This document shows positions 62,610 through 64,000 of a stretch of DNA of 64,000 nt, one piece after another. The stretch comes from Amycolatopsis deserti (GTDB lineage Bacteria; Actinomycetota; Actinomycetes; Mycobacteriales; Pseudonocardiaceae): positions 186,001 through 250,000 of the forward strand of contig NZ_BNAU01000001.1 in NCBI RefSeq assembly GCF_014653945.1. Direction: 5' to 3'. The translations under genes were made by a program, and so were the position numbers. Position 1 is the first letter of the stretch. Each line of letters opens with the position of its first letter. The notes below the pieces were generated by a model. That model did not search any database. It worked only from the letters and a program-made list of their open reading frames with translations, and was not told where the DNA came from.

Positions 62610-63799
62610 CCGCGGTGGCCGCCACCCCGACCGTCGAAGGCATCCGCGCCGCGATCGCCCCGATCCTCCAGCGCCTGCGAGCCACCGCCGCGGCCCGGGA
62701 ACGGGCCCGCGACCACGCCTTCGCCGACGTCCGCGCGCTCGCCGAGCAGCGGATCACGCTGACCGGCATCGCCGTCGAGGACGGCGGCGCGGGCGGCTCG
62801 CTGCGCGACGTCGCCGATCTGGTGGTCGCGATCGCCCGGGCCGATTCGAACGTCGCCCAGGCGTTGCGCGGCAGCTTCCTCACCGCCAACCGGGTGGCGA
62901 CGCGGCCCGACCTGCCGCACCGCGAGGTGACCCTGCGGCGGCTGCGCGCCGGTGACCTCTTCGCCGGCACCAGCAACGAGCGCACCGGCGGCGCCAGCGG
63001 ATCGGTCAGCACCACCATCCGCCGCGACGGCGACGGCTACCTGATCAACGGCGAGAAGTACTACTCGACCGGCGGGCTCTACGCGACGTGGTTCTCCGGC
63101 TCGGCCCAGGACGAGCACGGCGAGGTCGTGTTCTTCACGGTGCCGGCCGACCGCGAGGGCGTGCAGCGGCTCGACGACTTCGACGCCGTCGGCCAGCGGC
63201 TCACCGCGAGCGGCACCACCCGGCTGGTGAACGTCCGCGCCGCCGCCGACGAGGTCGTGCCCCGCGACAACCACCTGCTGGACAACCCCTGGCTCGGGTC
63301 GTTCGCGCAGCTCTACCTGGCCGCGATCGAGGCGGGCATCGCCGCCGCGGCGCTGGACGACGCGGCCCGGTTCGCGCGGGAGAAGGCACGCCCGATCAAG
63401 CACAGCTCGGCCACCCGCAGCGTCGAGGACCCCTACGTGCGGGAGGTCGTGGGGGAGATCGCCGCCCGTGCCCACGCCGCGCGGTCGGCGGTGCTGCTCG
63501 CCGCCGAAGTGCTGGACCGCGTGCGCGGGCTGACCGGGCCGGCGGCGCGCACGGCCGGCGCGGAGGCCGCGGTGACGGTGGCGCAGAGCGGCGTGGTCGC
63601 CATCGACTCCGCGCTGCGCGCCGCCGAACTGCTCTTCGACGTCGCGGGCGGCTCGATCACCGACCGCGACCTCGGGTTCGACCGGCACTGGCGCAACGCC
63701 CGCGTGGTCGCCAACCACAACCCGCGCCGCTGGAAGGCCGCAGTCGCGGGCGCCTACCACCTCACCGGCGAGGAACCGCCCACGACCGGGCTCTTCTGA
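62606..63799 (+). CDS. Acyl-CoA dehydrogenase-fold flavoenzyme (SfnB/DszC-like)
   Basis: A 397-residue protein of the acyl-CoA dehydrogenase fold, in the group of flavin monooxygenases such as DszC and SfnB. Seen are GTSNERTGGASGSVSTT for flavin contact, LINGEKYYSTGG, and the C-terminal FDRHWRNARVVANHNP, which replaces the normal catalytic region and is typical of the sulfur-oxidising group. It follows two luciferase-like enzymes and completes a set found in organosulfur scavenging operons. Confidence 0.88.
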   Translation: MTAVAATPTVEGIRAAIAPILQRLRATAAARERARDHAFADVRALAEQRITLTGIAVEDGGAGGSLRDVADLVVAIARADSNVAQALRGSFLTANRVATRPDLPHREVTLRRLRAGDLFAGTSNERTGGASGSVSTTIRRDGDGYLINGEKYYSTGGLYATWFSGSAQDEHGEVVFFTVPADREGVQRLDDFDAVGQRLTASGTTRLVNVRAAADEVVPRDNHLLDNPWLGSFAQLYLAAIEAGIAAAALDDAARFAREKARPIKHSSATRSVEDPYVREVVGEIAARAHAARSAVLLAAEVLDRVRGLTGPAARTAGAEAAVTVAQSGVVAIDSALRAAELLFDVAGGSITDRDLGFDRHWRNARVVANHNPRRWKAAVAGAYHLTGEEPPTTGLF

Positions 63800-63808
63800 A
63801 GGAGATCG

Positions 63809-64000
63809 ATGACCCTCGAACCCGGCAGGGTGCTGGGACGCACCGGCGTCCTGCTCACCCCGCTCACCCTCGGCGCCATGAACTTCGGGCGATGGCAGGA
63901 CGAAGACGAAAGCGTCCGGATCATCCACGCCGCGCTCGACGCCGGGATCACCTCGATCGACACCGCCGACGTCTACGGCCAGGGCCGCTCCGAGGAGATC
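63809..64000 (+). CDS. Aldo/keto reductase, N-terminal part
   Basis: The first 64 residues of an NADPH-dependent aldo/keto reductase. The start RVLGRTGVLLTPLTLGAMNFG and the DAGITSIDTADVYG block with its catalytic aspartate and tyrosine are clear. SD AAGGAG precedes ATG 63809, 9 bp after the flavoenzyme. The gene continues beyond the window. Confidence 0.9.
   Translation, partial: MTLEPGRVLGRTGVLLTPLTLGAMNFGRWQDEDESVRIIHAALDAGITSIDTADVYGQGRSEEI

Noticed and set aside
1-64000. CRISPR arrays, insertion sequences, rRNA and tRNA genes, prophage genes
   Set aside because: I saw no regularly spaced repeats, transposase or integrase motifs, or RNA gene signatures anywhere in the window.

Overview
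This is a 64 kb piece of a very GC-rich actinomycete chromosome. Dense operons with ATGA/GTGA start-stop overlaps, G/C-ending codons, a MurT/GatD pair, a fused LysX, mycothiol-type DinB-fold and DUF1206 proteins all suggest Pseudonocardiaceae, probably near Amycolatopsis. That placement is inference; no rRNA or tRNA gene is present to test it.

Layout. (1) 1-5.1 kb: end of an acyl-CoA ligase, MmgE/PrpD, PrpF and a carboxylate permease broken by one extra base, then a decayed GNAT gene. (2) 5.3-16.3 kb: a catabolic island bounded by two close TetR paralogues. It holds a permease and CocE-type hydrolase on one strand, and FprA-type reductase, flavodoxin, second permease, cytochrome P450, cupin and phosphotriesterase-like hydrolase on the other. 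Three sites share a GACT-N2-AGTC palindrome, so the island looks like a small regulon. (3) 16.2-23 kb: gamma-glutamylation type amine catabolism (aldehyde dehydrogenase, PuuD-like hydrolase, class III aminotransferase, glutamine-synthetase-like ligase, GntR regulator) and a decayed APC permease. (4) 23-26.5 kb: small proteins, a Rieske-type ferredoxin reductase and a divergent cysteine-rich regulator. (5) 26.5-37.5 kb: cell-envelope block with three membrane-anchored esterases, a two-component system, MurT/GatD and LysX. (6) 37.5-45 kb: TetR/SDR pair, DinB-fold protein, ArsR/SRPBCC pair, a PLD-helicase and a secreted transglycosylase. (7) 45-51.7 kb: guanidine-degradation operon led by a guanidine-I (ykkC) riboswitch: permease, carboxyguanidine deiminase subunits, a carboxylase with only its carboxyltransferase half, and allophanate hydrolase. 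(8) 51.9-55.1 kb: glyoxalase-fold protein, an isochorismatase-fold protein lacking its catalytic Cys, small proteins and a LysR regulator. (9) 55.3 kb to the end: an ABC importer with flavin monooxygenases, an acyl-CoA dehydrogenase-fold flavoenzyme and the start of an aldo/keto reductase, resembling organosulfur scavenging operons.

Most notable are the two-TetR P450/flavodoxin island, whose P450 lacks the usual I-helix acid-alcohol pair, and the riboswitch-led guanidine operon with no biotin carboxylase in the window.
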